From Pontiella desulfatans (GTDB lineage: Bacteria > Verrucomicrobiota > Kiritimatiellia > Kiritimatiellales > Pontiellaceae), in NCBI RefSeq assembly GCF_900890425.1, contig NZ_CAAHFG010000001.1, positions 3,844,001 to 3,908,000 of the forward strand: 64,000 bases of DNA, in the 5' to 3' direction. The first letter of the stretch is position 1. Each line of letters begins with the position of its first letter. A program made the translations under genes and the position numbers. Positions 8,267 to 17,143 of this stretch are shown piece by piece. The notes beneath the pieces were generated by a model. That model was given only the letters and a program-made list of their open reading frames with translations, was not told the DNA's origin and did not search any database.

Positions 8267-11086
8267 TCATCCTTCGTTTTTAAATAATGATTGTAGCTGC
8301 GAGACGGTAAGCTCTTTTTCTGGAGAAAAATCGGAGCCGGACATATATTCCAATAAACTGATCCGCATTTGCCGTGCAACCGGACGCTTCTCCAGATCGC
8401 TCTGTAAATCCATGCCGCATATCAGCAACTTGCCTTCGCCGACCTTTACCTCAAGAAGGTTCGCCAGCTTGTGGTTCCGGCTGAAATTATCGACGACCTG
8501 AATAATCGGTCTGATATCGTTCGGCAAATCATCGAGGATAAATGAACTTGAAGTATCCAGCAGGTCGCACCATTGCCAGTTGGTATGTTCATCGGTCGGG
8601 AACTGCGATAACGCCGGATGCTCCGGATCGCAGAGTATGCTCATCGAAACATTACCCCGGCCTTCGCGCGTCCACCAATGCACCGGACTCCAGAACGGGG
8701 CAAGAAAACGACCCCGCAACGCTTTATCCAGATCCGAATAAGTTGGTAACAGCAATACTTTCCGGCCTTGCGAAAGTGCGGTCAGAACAGCCTCGTCCAG
8801 TTCGGTGCTTACCAATACGTCGTCCGGGGCAGGAAGCTGTTGCGTCCGCGGATAAGCCCAGATGTTCCACTGGTTCAAATAATCCGTTCCCTCAATGCCA
8901 ACTTGCACCGTAAGCTTTTCGGCTTTTTCAACGTTATTCAGATTACTGCTGAATTCGCCCAGATCCGCCAGCACTCCCTGCCTTATGGTTTGCGGCTCAA
9001 ACCGGCCTTCTGCCACCACTGAGCCGGATGACGTTGTAATCTTCCAGAACCCGACCGCATCAACCAGATGCCGATTTCCAAAATTTAACAACTGTGCTTT
9101 GGCATGAAATACTTCATCACTGAACCAATCAAATTTACTGAACCGCAACAACGGGACGGTATCACAGGCAAAGCGCCGGAATTCTTCAGACGACATTGCC
9201 TCTTTTGAATCCCAGAAGGCATCGTATAGACCGACATGCGCGGTGCCCTGACCGGAATAGTCGTTGAGCTGCAGCAACTGAAACCCGGCCGACCGGCGGC
9301 TGCGCATCATGACTTCAATTTCTTCCTTATACAACACTGCGGCATGCTTGGCGGTCACCCGTGTAAAATCGTCGGACTGTTCCAGCATGCCTTTCTTTTC
9401 CAGATCGTCCCGGACCAGCTTAAGGTTGTCCGGTTGCATTACACCCGTGTACTTTTCAATTTCGGACATGGATGGAAAAACGCACCATTGTCCGATTTCG
9501 TGGGCGATCACCGGAACATCGCGGTTGCTCTTGATCAGGCCGTCGTTCCGGTCAAAATCCGTCATGGGCGTCTTAAGGGTTTTGTAATAGCCGTCTGCGT
9601 TGCCTTTCGAAAGCCTCCCGGGTGTCAGGTTACCGCCCCGCCCGCCGGCTCCGACCACAAAGTCCTCATTCTGCAACGGAATCTCCAGCATTTCCATTCC
9701 GCCACCGCCCGAACCGAACGCGAACAGATGCCGGTTGTCCGTCGGCTTCATTTTTTCCAGGAATGCTTCCGCCGTGGCATACAGACTTTCCTGCAACTCG
9801 TTTCCGCCCGAAAACAGGGCAAAGGACGGGTGGTTTCCATAGCTTTCCTGAATGCGCAGCATTTCCTTTTCAACCCATTCTTCCCGGGCTTCATTATATC
9901 CTGAGTTGGCGCGCGTGGCTTCAGTCAATAGATAAAGGCCAAGTTGGTCGGCCGCCTCGAATGCCGCTTCCGGCGGAGTCCACGAATGAAAACGGATATG
10001 GTTCAATCCGTTCGCCTTGACTTCGCCCATCAACCGAAGCCAGTAATCCAGCTCCATCGAAGGATAGGCCGTCAGCGGAAAATTGGCGCACTCCAGCGTT
10101 CCCCGCAGAAAGACCTTTTTACCGTTCACAAGCACATTCACATTATCATGCCCGATCTTGCGCATGCCGAATAGAGCCGTTGCGGAATCGTTGAATTCCC
10201 CGGCATTCAGCCGCGCTTCCATGGAGTAGCGGTGCGTACTGAATTCATCCCACAGGATTACATCTTCCCCCATGGGCACCAAGACTTCAACCTGACCCCC
10301 ATCCGCACCGACCTTGATTTTTTCGGAAACGGTTTCAATAACCTTCCCGTCCGGCGACACGGCACGGAATGATACTTTTCCCTTCAAAACTTTTTGCGTG
10401 GCATTCCCGACAGCCGCCTTTACCACCGCCATTCCATTTTCAGGATCGGGATAGACCTGCAGATCGTCAAAATACACCGGATCGGTTTTAATGAGCTCCA
10501 TCCGACCGATGATTCCGTTCCACATCCCCTGCGTGTGCAACGACGTACCCGAATTGATCCCCCCAAGATCATAAAGGACGCGGTTGTCCATACAGACTAC
10601 AATCCGGTTGGCGCCGGGGTTAACGGCATCCGAAATATCAATTTCATGCGGCGTACTCAGACTGTCATCGCCTCCGCAGTATGTTCCATTGACCCACACC
10701 TTCGACACCCAGCGCGCGCGTTCCAGAAACAACACAATCCGTTTATCTTTCCACTCATCGGGAACCGTTACCTCCCGCCGGTACCAGGCGCATCCCTGAA
10801 AATCCAGATTCGGCACCGGCCCTCCATAGCGCGGATCAAGATCCCGCACCGCTTTCCTTAGAAAATCGATACTCGGCGGATTGCCGTAGCCGTTTTCGGC
10901 GGTTGATCCGGGCAATCGTGCCGAATCCGTAAAGGGCTCGTTAAACCACTGCCCGGCTTCACCGACCGCATCCGGGTCAAGCCGGATTTTCCACGCCCCG
11001 GAAATATCCATCCGTTCCACGGCATCCACATTGATTAAACAAAACATCATGATGAAATTAAGAACAAACAACGGCACTGCTTTCAT
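8267..11086 (-). CDS. Secreted glycoside hydrolase family 2 protein
   Basis: This 939-aa protein has an N-terminal signal peptide (to about residue 22). The sugar-binding jelly-roll spans about 25-200 (GCAWYRREVTVPDEW, KVWVNGTYCGG). An Ig-like domain and a TIM barrel follow, with candidate acid/base E430 (FSGGNELQES) and nucleophile E530 (VPVIAHEIGQW). The C-terminal ~250 residues resemble accessory domains of large GH2 enzymes. It is the first gene of a two-gene transcription unit with 5672-8263 and is divergent from the sulfatase at 11362. GGAGAAG precedes the ATG. The exact substrate is unknown. Confidence 0.87.
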   Translation of the reverse strand: MKAVPLFVLNFIMMFCLINVDAVERMDISGAWKIRLDPDAVGEAGQWFNEPFTDSARLPGSTAENGYGNPPSIDFLRKAVRDLDPRYGGPVPNLDFQGCAWYRREVTVPDEWKDKRIVLFLERARWVSKVWVNGTYCGGDDSLSTPHEIDISDAVNPGANRIVVCMDNRVLYDLGGINSGTSLHTQGMWNGIIGRMELIKTDPVYFDDLQVYPDPENGMAVVKAAVGNATQKVLKGKVSFRAVSPDGKVIETVSEKIKVGADGGQVEVLVPMGEDVILWDEFSTHRYSMEARLNAGEFNDSATALFGMRKIGHDNVNVLVNGKKVFLRGTLECANFPLTAYPSMELDYWLRLMGEVKANGLNHIRFHSWTPPEAAFEAADQLGLYLLTEATRANSGYNEAREEWVEKEMLRIQESYGNHPSFALFSGGNELQESLYATAEAFLEKMKPTDNRHLFAFGSGGGGMEMLEIPLQNEDFVVGAGGRGGNLTPGRLSKGNADGYYKTLKTPMTDFDRNDGLIKSNRDVPVIAHEIGQWCVFPSMSEIEKYTGVMQPDNLKLVRDDLEKKGMLEQSDDFTRVTAKHAAVLYKEEIEVMMRSRRSAGFQLLQLNDYSGQGTAHVGLYDAFWDSKEAMSSEEFRRFACDTVPLLRFSKFDWFSDEVFHAKAQLLNFGNRHLVDAVGFWKITTSSGSVVAEGRFEPQTIRQGVLADLGEFSSNLNNVEKAEKLTVQVGIEGTDYLNQWNIWAYPRTQQLPAPDDVLVSTELDEAVLTALSQGRKVLLLPTYSDLDKALRGRFLAPFWSPVHWWTREGRGNVSMSILCDPEHPALSQFPTDEHTNWQWCDLLDTSSSFILDDLPNDIRPIIQVVDNFSRNHKLANLLEVKVGEGKLLICGMDLQSDLEKRPVARQMRISLLEYMSGSDFSPEKELTVSQLQSLFKNEG

Positions 11087-11361
11087 TTTTAAACTTCTCC
11101 AAGGCTACTGACCAAATACATAATCTAACCACCGTTCTTTAAGGCAGCCACTTCTCTTTCTCCATACACCGCAAATGTGAATGAGTGTATAGAATATCTC
11201 CACCTCAGTTTAGCGCATAAATACATGGTGATTTCCGTAAAATGTTCGACCCCTAAAGTTGATTAACCCATATTAGCTTATATGTTGCTGCGGATTATTC
11301 ATGCGCATATTGCGCAAACTAAAGCTTGGGATTTAGGACGCTTTTGGTAGGTGTTTAAACT
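11087..11361. promoter_or_regulatory. Divergent promoter region with TGCGCA elements
   Basis: This 275-bp AT-rich region separates the GH2 unit (leftward) from the sulfatase unit (rightward). It holds CATGCGCA at 11300 and ATTGCGCA at 11309. A poor half-site (GCTGCGGA, 11287) lies 22 bp before the latter. An isolated AGCGCATAA lies at 11214. The arrangement is less regular than the other operator copies, but it fits shared control of the two divergent units. Confidence 0.4.
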
Positions 11362-12747
11362 ATGAAAAAAATTATACGTATATCTGTCCTGTTGTGTGTA
11401 TTCCCTGCTCTTTCCATTCTCGCCGAACGCCCGAATATTGTAATTCTTCTGGCCGATGATCTTGGATGGGCGGATGTTGGATTTCACGGCAGTGAAATTA
11501 AAACGCCGAACCTCGATTCACTGGCTCAAGCGGGAGTGCAGTTAAAACAGTTTTATGTACAACCCACCTGCTCGCCGACCCGCATTGCACTGATGACCGG
11601 CCGCTACCCCTTCCGCTGCGGTGGTCACATCTCCGTGCTGCGCCCCTGGCACCAACACGGCGTTCCGCTCGACGAAACGCTGATAGCCCAGGTCATGAAA
11701 GATGCCGGCTACAAAACCGCCATCACCGGCAAGTGGCACCTCGGCCTCGCCCGGCGCGCCTACTGGCCGACTTCACGAGGCTTTGATCTGGCACACGGCT
11801 GCCTCGGCGGGGCCATCGATTATTTCACACACGAAGGGTACGACTCGCTGGACTGGTATGATCAGGACACCATTCCTCTGCATGAAGAAGGATACTCCAC
11901 CGACCTGATCGGCACCCGTGCTTCAAAAATAATTATCGACCACAATTTCGACCAACAGCCCCTCTTCCTTTACGTGCCGTTCAATGCCCCGCACTCGCCC
12001 TACCAGGCCAAGGAAGCCGACATCGAAAAATACAGTCACATCAAAGATGAAAACCGCCGGATTTACTGCGCCATGGTCGATTCCATGGATCAGCAGATTG
12101 GAAACATTATCCAGAGTCTGAAATCCAAAGAAGTGCTGGAAAACACCCTGATCTTCTTCGCCTCCGACAACGGTGGCGCGGGTAACAGCATCAACCTGCC
12201 CTACCGCGGCAACAAAGGCACCCCCTACGAAGGCGGCGTCCGTGTGCCTTCGTTCATCCATTGGCCGAAGGGGCTGGAAGGTGGCCGCGACTTCGACCGC
12301 CCGCTGCACATCGTCGATCTATTCCCCACCTTCACCGAACTGGCGCAGGGCGACATTGCCAAATGCAAACCGCTCGACGGCATCAATTTCTGGCCGGCGC
12401 TGGCCGAAGGCAAAGCGATGCCGAAGCGCGACATCATCCACAACGCCAAGGATGCCCGCGGCCGCGGCTCCATCCGTTCCGGGGATTGGAAACTGATCCT
12501 CAGCAAACCCGAGCGCGCACCCGACGGCATGCCCGTTGCCGACGGCAAACTCATGGCCGAGCTGTTCAACATCAAGGATGATCCCTACGAGCAAAACAAC
12601 GTCGTCCACCAACACCCCGAAATGCTTGAAACACTATGGGGACGTCTCAAAAAACGTGCGCCCGAAATCGTCAGCGCCGCCCCCTACATCGCCCGCGCCC
12701 CCGAAGGATGGGAAGCCCCCGCCGACTGGTCGAACGCCCCGGAGTAA
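11362..12747 (+). CDS. Secreted S1-family sulfatase (arylsulfatase-like)
   Basis: This 461-aa protein has a signal peptide (to about residue 21) followed directly by the sulfatase fold. Metal-binding aspartates D32-D33 lie in LLADDLGWADVGFHG. The formylglycine signature is C70-S-P-T-R74, so the catalytic Cys must be oxidised by a maturase that is not in the window. Other landmarks are GKWHLG and FFASDNGG. The C-terminal RSGDWKLI region is typical of S1 enzymes. The length is normal. It is followed after 3 bp by the beta-helix lipoprotein gene, whose RBS (GGAG) lies inside this gene's 3' end, so the pair is translationally close. It is expected to remove sulfate esters from a polysaccharide. 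Confidence 0.93.
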   Translation: MKKIIRISVLLCVFPALSILAERPNIVILLADDLGWADVGFHGSEIKTPNLDSLAQAGVQLKQFYVQPTCSPTRIALMTGRYPFRCGGHISVLRPWHQHGVPLDETLIAQVMKDAGYKTAITGKWHLGLARRAYWPTSRGFDLAHGCLGGAIDYFTHEGYDSLDWYDQDTIPLHEEGYSTDLIGTRASKIIIDHNFDQQPLFLYVPFNAPHSPYQAKEADIEKYSHIKDENRRIYCAMVDSMDQQIGNIIQSLKSKEVLENTLIFFASDNGGAGNSINLPYRGNKGTPYEGGVRVPSFIHWPKGLEGGRDFDRPLHIVDLFPTFTELAQGDIAKCKPLDGINFWPALAEGKAMPKRDIIHNAKDARGRGSIRSGDWKLILSKPERAPDGMPVADGKLMAELFNIKDDPYEQNNVVHQHPEMLETLWGRLKKRAPEIVSAAPYIARAPEGWEAPADWSNAPE

Positions 12748-12750
12748 CCC

Positions 12751-15393
12751 ATGACCCTGAAGACACTACCTCTTTCTCTTATTGCCCTTTTTTTCCTCGC
12801 ATCGTGCGGCAGGCAGACCCAACAAGATACAACAAAGGCGAAACCCACGCCCAAGCCGCCGACACATCCAACGGAGGTGCCCTGTACCGAATGCAAGCCG
12901 GCCATCGCCAAGCCGACGGCCGTCGAGGCGCCGGAACAGTCGTATGATGAAAACACCCTCTTCGGTGAATACCTAGCCGCGCAGGCCAAGGGCGAGCGCG
13001 CCAAATTGCCGGACTTCAGCCATGCGGGCTACCACCGTTGCGCAACGCCTCTGCCCGTGGTTTCGGAAACGACGCACACCTATTTCGACGTCACAAAATT
13101 CGGTGGGGTTCCTGACGACGGGAAGTCGGACCGCGATGCGGCGGTGGCCGCCTTCGCTGCCGCCCATAGCCACAACGGCCCCGCCGCCATCTATTTCCCG
13201 GAGGGCAACTTCCGCCTCTTCGAAAAATCCGATTTCGGCAAACCACCGCTGGAAATCAAGCGCAGCAACGTGGTGCTCAAAGGCAGTGGCGTTGGAACCA
13301 CGCAGCTGGAGTTCGCGGAATCGCACCTGCCCGCCCGGCCCTTGATCCTCATGCGTTCCTCAACCGGCAAGGACGACTATTGGCGCGGCGACCAAAAGCT
13401 CAAGGCCATGGTTAAGAAACAGATCGGCCCCTTCACGGTTGAGGTTTCGGACGCGTCCGAACTCAAGCCCGGTATGCGGATCAACCTGAATGCGCAGATG
13501 GATGCCCATGCGGAATCGACGAAGGAATTCTTCTGCCCGCACGAAGTTCCGTCGGGCTGGTTCGAGCGCGCCAAGCGCAAAGGCGGCATGCTGACCGATA
13601 TCTTCGAGCTGCACGAAATCGAATCGATCGACGACAACACCGTCCGCTTCGGCGAGCCGATCCACCTCGACATCCCGTACTACACCAACATGGCCATCTA
13701 CCGCATCGACGGGATCATCGAAGAGTGCGGTATCGAAGACCTCTCCTTGCGCGGCGGCTGGCGCGGCCAGTTCAACCACCATAACAGCACGCGCCATGGC
13801 GAAGACTACCGCATGGTCGAAATGGACCGCGTGTTCAACAGCTGGGTCCGCCGCGTCCGCTTCACCGAATGCAGCTCCGCCGTCAGCACCTGGCTCTGCG
13901 GGTTCAACACGGTGTCCGACCTGCTGATCGAAGGCAACACCGGCCACATGGCGGTGGTTGCCAAAAGTTCATACGGCAACCTCTTCGCCTTCATGCGCGA
14001 GGAATCGGACGTGCACCACGGCTTCGGCGTTTCGCGCTCCGGCGTCAATTCCGTCTTCTACCGCTGCGTGCAGTACAAGAGCATGGAAGCGCATTGCGGC
14101 TATCCCCGCTCCACCCTCTTCGACCTCAACGAAGGCGGTTTCCAGCCGCGCGGTGGCGGCGCCACCTTTTTCCCGATGCACGACAAGGGGCTCACCTTCT
14201 GGAACTGGAACGTCACCCTGCCCGACGGCTCGTTCGACTTTTGGCCGGAGGGCCAGCGCTACGGCTATTTCCTCCTCCCCGTCGTGGCCGGGCTCCACGG
14301 CGAACCGTTCGAGATCCCCGACATCGAAACCGACCTGCTGGCCTACGAATCGCCCGGCCAGAAAACCGTTCCCGAATCCTTGTTCGATGCCCAGCTGGAA
14401 CATCGCCTGGGCCAGGTGCCCGCCTGGCTTGCCGAAGCCGCCGCCGAATTCGAGACCGTTAGCCGCCATTCGCGAATCCGCATCACCAGCCCCGCAAACC
14501 ACAGCGAGCACCGCTCGGTTATCGTTAAGATGGCGCTGCACGAAAAGATGGATCCGAAACAGGTCGGGCGGATCGAGCTCTACGCCTCCGACACCGGACT
14601 CTTCGATGGCTTCCTGCGCGTTGGCGAAGTGGATCCGCAAACCATGGAAAAGGAATTCAAGACCAAGCGCCCCGGGGTCTGGGTGCTGAAGGCCAAGCTG
14701 ACCAACCGCCGCGGCGAAATCGCGTTCAGCAAACCCATCACCCTCTACACCGGCGATCCGGATAAACCCAAGGCGCTCGGCGTGTCCAGATCCGCCATGA
14801 TGCCCGGCAAGGAAAAGAACACGCTCTACGGGGAATTCGTTCAGCAAGGTGGCGGCGAAGCCCAGGCCCTGAAAGACAGCAAGGTGCTCGCATCGCGCAA
14901 GGAAGGCCAACCCGCCCACGAACTGGAAGCCGCCTACCGCAAGGAGCTTCACGCCTTCTACGCCGCGTATGGAACCAGCACCTTCAAGGATGCGCTCGAC
15001 GAGCAGTTCGCGGAGGTGTTTTTCGACGGCAAAACCGATGTTGCGGGCAGCAAGCTCTACAGCTACCAGGACTCGCTCGTGCAAGCCGCCTTTTCGTCCA
15101 CGAAAAAAATCAACCGGCTCGACATCCATTGGCGCAACGGTGTCCCGGATAAGGAAGTCCGCCTCGAACTCCAGACGTCGGAGGATCCCGGGGCATGGCT
15201 TAGCTTCGTGAACGACGACCTGCTTTGGAACCCCTCCGCCCTGCGCATCGGCGGAACGCTGACCGGCGGCCCGTTTCCCGGCTCCGGAAAGGTGAGCACC
15301 CTCTATTTCCCCGCGCGCGAAGCCAAATTTGTGCGGCTCCTGCTCTCGTCCTTCCCCGACGACGTCACCGAATTCCGCTTCTTCGGCGATTAG
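12751..15393 (+). CDS. Beta-helix (pectate-lyase-like/DUF4955-like) lipoprotein
   Basis: This 880-aa protein has a lipoprotein signal peptide with lipobox LASC (Cys about 19). A Pro/Thr-rich linker follows. The right-handed beta-helix block starts at about residue 105 (FDVTKFGGVPDDGKSD, AIYFPEGNFRLFE) and continues with CGIEDLSLRGGW and HHGFGVSRSG motifs. A DUF4955-like segment contains VPESLFDAQLEHRLGQ. An Ig-like region and a C-terminal discoidin-like domain (INRLDIHW, VRLELQT) complete it. It is a full-length paralogue of the C-terminal two-thirds of the 137-4585 product. Context suggests a surface glycan-degrading or binding protein; lyase activity is not shown. Confidence 0.85.
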   Translation: MTLKTLPLSLIALFFLASCGRQTQQDTTKAKPTPKPPTHPTEVPCTECKPAIAKPTAVEAPEQSYDENTLFGEYLAAQAKGERAKLPDFSHAGYHRCATPLPVVSETTHTYFDVTKFGGVPDDGKSDRDAAVAAFAAAHSHNGPAAIYFPEGNFRLFEKSDFGKPPLEIKRSNVVLKGSGVGTTQLEFAESHLPARPLILMRSSTGKDDYWRGDQKLKAMVKKQIGPFTVEVSDASELKPGMRINLNAQMDAHAESTKEFFCPHEVPSGWFERAKRKGGMLTDIFELHEIESIDDNTVRFGEPIHLDIPYYTNMAIYRIDGIIEECGIEDLSLRGGWRGQFNHHNSTRHGEDYRMVEMDRVFNSWVRRVRFTECSSAVSTWLCGFNTVSDLLIEGNTGHMAVVAKSSYGNLFAFMREESDVHHGFGVSRSGVNSVFYRCVQYKSMEAHCGYPRSTLFDLNEGGFQPRGGGATFFPMHDKGLTFWNWNVTLPDGSFDFWPEGQRYGYFLLPVVAGLHGEPFEIPDIETDLLAYESPGQKTVPESLFDAQLEHRLGQVPAWLAEAAAEFETVSRHSRIRITSPANHSEHRSVIVKMALHEKMDPKQVGRIELYASDTGLFDGFLRVGEVDPQTMEKEFKTKRPGVWVLKAKLTNRRGEIAFSKPITLYTGDPDKPKALGVSRSAMMPGKEKNTLYGEFVQQGGGEAQALKDSKVLASRKEGQPAHELEAAYRKELHAFYAAYGTSTFKDALDEQFAEVFFDGKTDVAGSKLYSYQDSLVQAAFSSTKKINRLDIHWRNGVPDKEVRLELQTSEDPGAWLSFVNDDLLWNPSALRIGGTLTGGPFPGSGKVSTLYFPAREAKFVRLLLSSFPDDVTEFRFFGD

Positions 15394-15982
15394 TTTCTTC
15401 CATTCTAACGTCTATCCCTTTTGAGTTCCTAAACAAACCATCCTCAACCTGCATTGCGACAGAAGGATAGGCAGAAATATAAACGGGAGGGCTGTTGAAG
15501 TGATTTTTCTGCCAAACAATATTTCTGCCTAAAACGAACCACCCTTAACCTTTTCTCGTGCAATTTGTTTAACAGAATAATTAGGACAAAATAATTCATG
15601 GCTACGGCATAAAGGAAACCGTTCTGTCCTAATTATTTAGTTACATTCTCTGCTGCGAAGCCGCTTTGAGTTTGGGGCAACGCGACGGGATCGGCGGGAT
15701 GGAGGGGCGCACGCCGTGCGCCCGGGCGGATAGCGTCCGCCCCTCCACGAAACAACCTTGCGGCATCCCAACCCTCTGTGCCTCTGTCTCCTCTAGCGCA
15801 GCGGGTGGTGAAAACTTGCCAGGAAAACAAGAAATTGACGGATAGTAGTACAGATACCAAAACAGGATATGCTTAACCGATATCCAACCCACAGGGAGGT
15901 TGGGGGAAATTTCGTATCTTCTTGAATATCAGCGTCCATCCGTGTTCATCCGTGGTTCCATTCCCGAATTAGGGTTAATGCC
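15394..15982. repeat. Intergenic cluster of unrelated interspersed inverted repeats
   Basis: This 589-bp gap has no credible gene. It contains four kinds of element. A 12-bp perfect inverted repeat pairs AGGCAGAAATAT at 15469-15480 with its complement at 15529-15540. A 13-bp perfect inverted repeat pairs AATAATTAGGACA at 15576-15588 with 15625-15637. A G/C-rich hairpin has TGGAGGGGCG at 15700-15709 and its complement at 15738-15747. A CTCTGTGCCTCTGT-type repeat at 15772-15815 shares its tail with 25121-25165. Near 15938 there is also an ATCCGTGTTCATCCGTGG segment. The gap separates convergent genes. Confidence 0.7.
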
Positions 15983-16984
15983 CTAGCTCCTGGTGAAACT
16001 GTCGAAATAGAACTCCGGATCGGTTTTTTGCCTTTTGAGGGTGGCGTTGATTTCCTTCCAGGCGGCGGCGAGGTTTTTGCATGGGACGGGCATGTCGTGT
16101 TTCAGCATTTCGTGGAGCTTCGGCAGGTTGTGGAACGGGATGGCGGCATACATGTGGTGCTCGATGTGGTAGTTCATGTTCCAGTAGCACCAGCGGGTGA
16201 AACCATCCTGCTTGACGGTGCGGCAAGAGCGGCGGAAATCGGGCACGTTGTCCTGCAGGCCGGCGTGCTGGGGAATGCCCACAACCAGGCTCAGCCAGCA
16301 TCCATAGAACGGTAGCAGCAGGATCGGAATCAGGATCCATTGGCCGAGGGCGATGAACAGCGCCGCCAGCGCAAGGTGGCCAAAGAGGATGATGCGCGCC
16401 CACACGACGAGCTCCTGCTTCTTTTTCGGCCGGTCGTCGAACAGGCGGCGGTCCCACTCCGATGTCATGATGCCCAGTGAATGCTTGATGTACCATGGAA
16501 GGATGTTGTGCACCCACAGGCCGCGCGGTGCGCCGGGGACATTGAAGGTGAAGGCCTTTATCCATTCCATGGCCCCGAACCTGGCCGGCAGAACCACTTC
16601 CTGGTCCACGGCATCGTGCAACGTGTTCTGGTGATGCTCGGTGTGACTGATGCGGAACCAAACCGGATTGTTCCAGGTGAGGAAGCTGAACAGGTGGTAG
16701 AAAAATTCGTTGAGTGCCTTGGTCTTGAACGGGGTGCCGTGCGAAAGCTCGTGGCAGGCCGCCGCCGGGCTCAGGAACGCAAAAAGGGTGCCATGGAGGA
16801 AGAAGGCAACGACAATCCACGGCCATGCGAGATGGTGGAATGCCCAGAAGCAGAGCCCCCCCGTCGCAACCACGGCCAGCAGCTGCGATCCCGCCTGCAA
16901 CAGCCCCTTCGCATCGCTGCGCTCCTGAAGCGTTTTCATCGCCTGCTTGTCCGCCTCAATGCGGTACCACTTGATTCGTTCCAT
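15983..16984 (-). CDS. Membrane fatty acid desaturase
   Basis: This 333-aa integral membrane protein carries the three histidine boxes of the di-iron desaturase superfamily: HELSH, HTEHHQ and HIEHH. Hydrophobic segments lie between them, as expected. It would insert a double bond (or hydroxylate) a lipid acyl chain at the membrane, using oxygen. I chose the ATG at 16984 because GGGAGG sits about 5 bp upstream; ATGs at 16987 and 16999 are alternatives. It lies downstream of the symporter on the same strand but after a 159-bp gap, so it may have its own promoter. Confidence 0.87.
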   Translation of the reverse strand: MERIKWYRIEADKQAMKTLQERSDAKGLLQAGSQLLAVVATGGLCFWAFHHLAWPWIVVAFFLHGTLFAFLSPAAACHELSHGTPFKTKALNEFFYHLFSFLTWNNPVWFRISHTEHHQNTLHDAVDQEVVLPARFGAMEWIKAFTFNVPGAPRGLWVHNILPWYIKHSLGIMTSEWDRRLFDDRPKKKQELVVWARIILFGHLALAALFIALGQWILIPILLLPFYGCWLSLVVGIPQHAGLQDNVPDFRRSCRTVKQDGFTRWCYWNMNYHIEHHMYAAIPFHNLPKLHEMLKHDMPVPCKNLAAAWKEINATLKRQKTDPEFYFDSFTRS

Positions 16985-17143
16985 CATAACCTCCCACATC
17001 GACGACGCGTTGGATCGTCGCCACCATCAAGATGTTGAAGGTTTATCGATCATCACCCCGGACGATTCAATGGGAAATATCATCACCTTTCACGGTTTTT
17101 TAAACGATTCACGGGTATTGGTTCGTCGCAGGCGCCCGCCCCG

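Noticed and set aside
13969-15129. 386-codon minus-strand frame opposite the beta-helix lipoprotein
   Set aside because: Antisense shadow of a coding region with matching codon periodicity on the plus strand.
15641-15892. Small minus-strand frames in the repeat-filled gap
   Set aside because: They run through inverted repeats and have no RBS or family resemblance.
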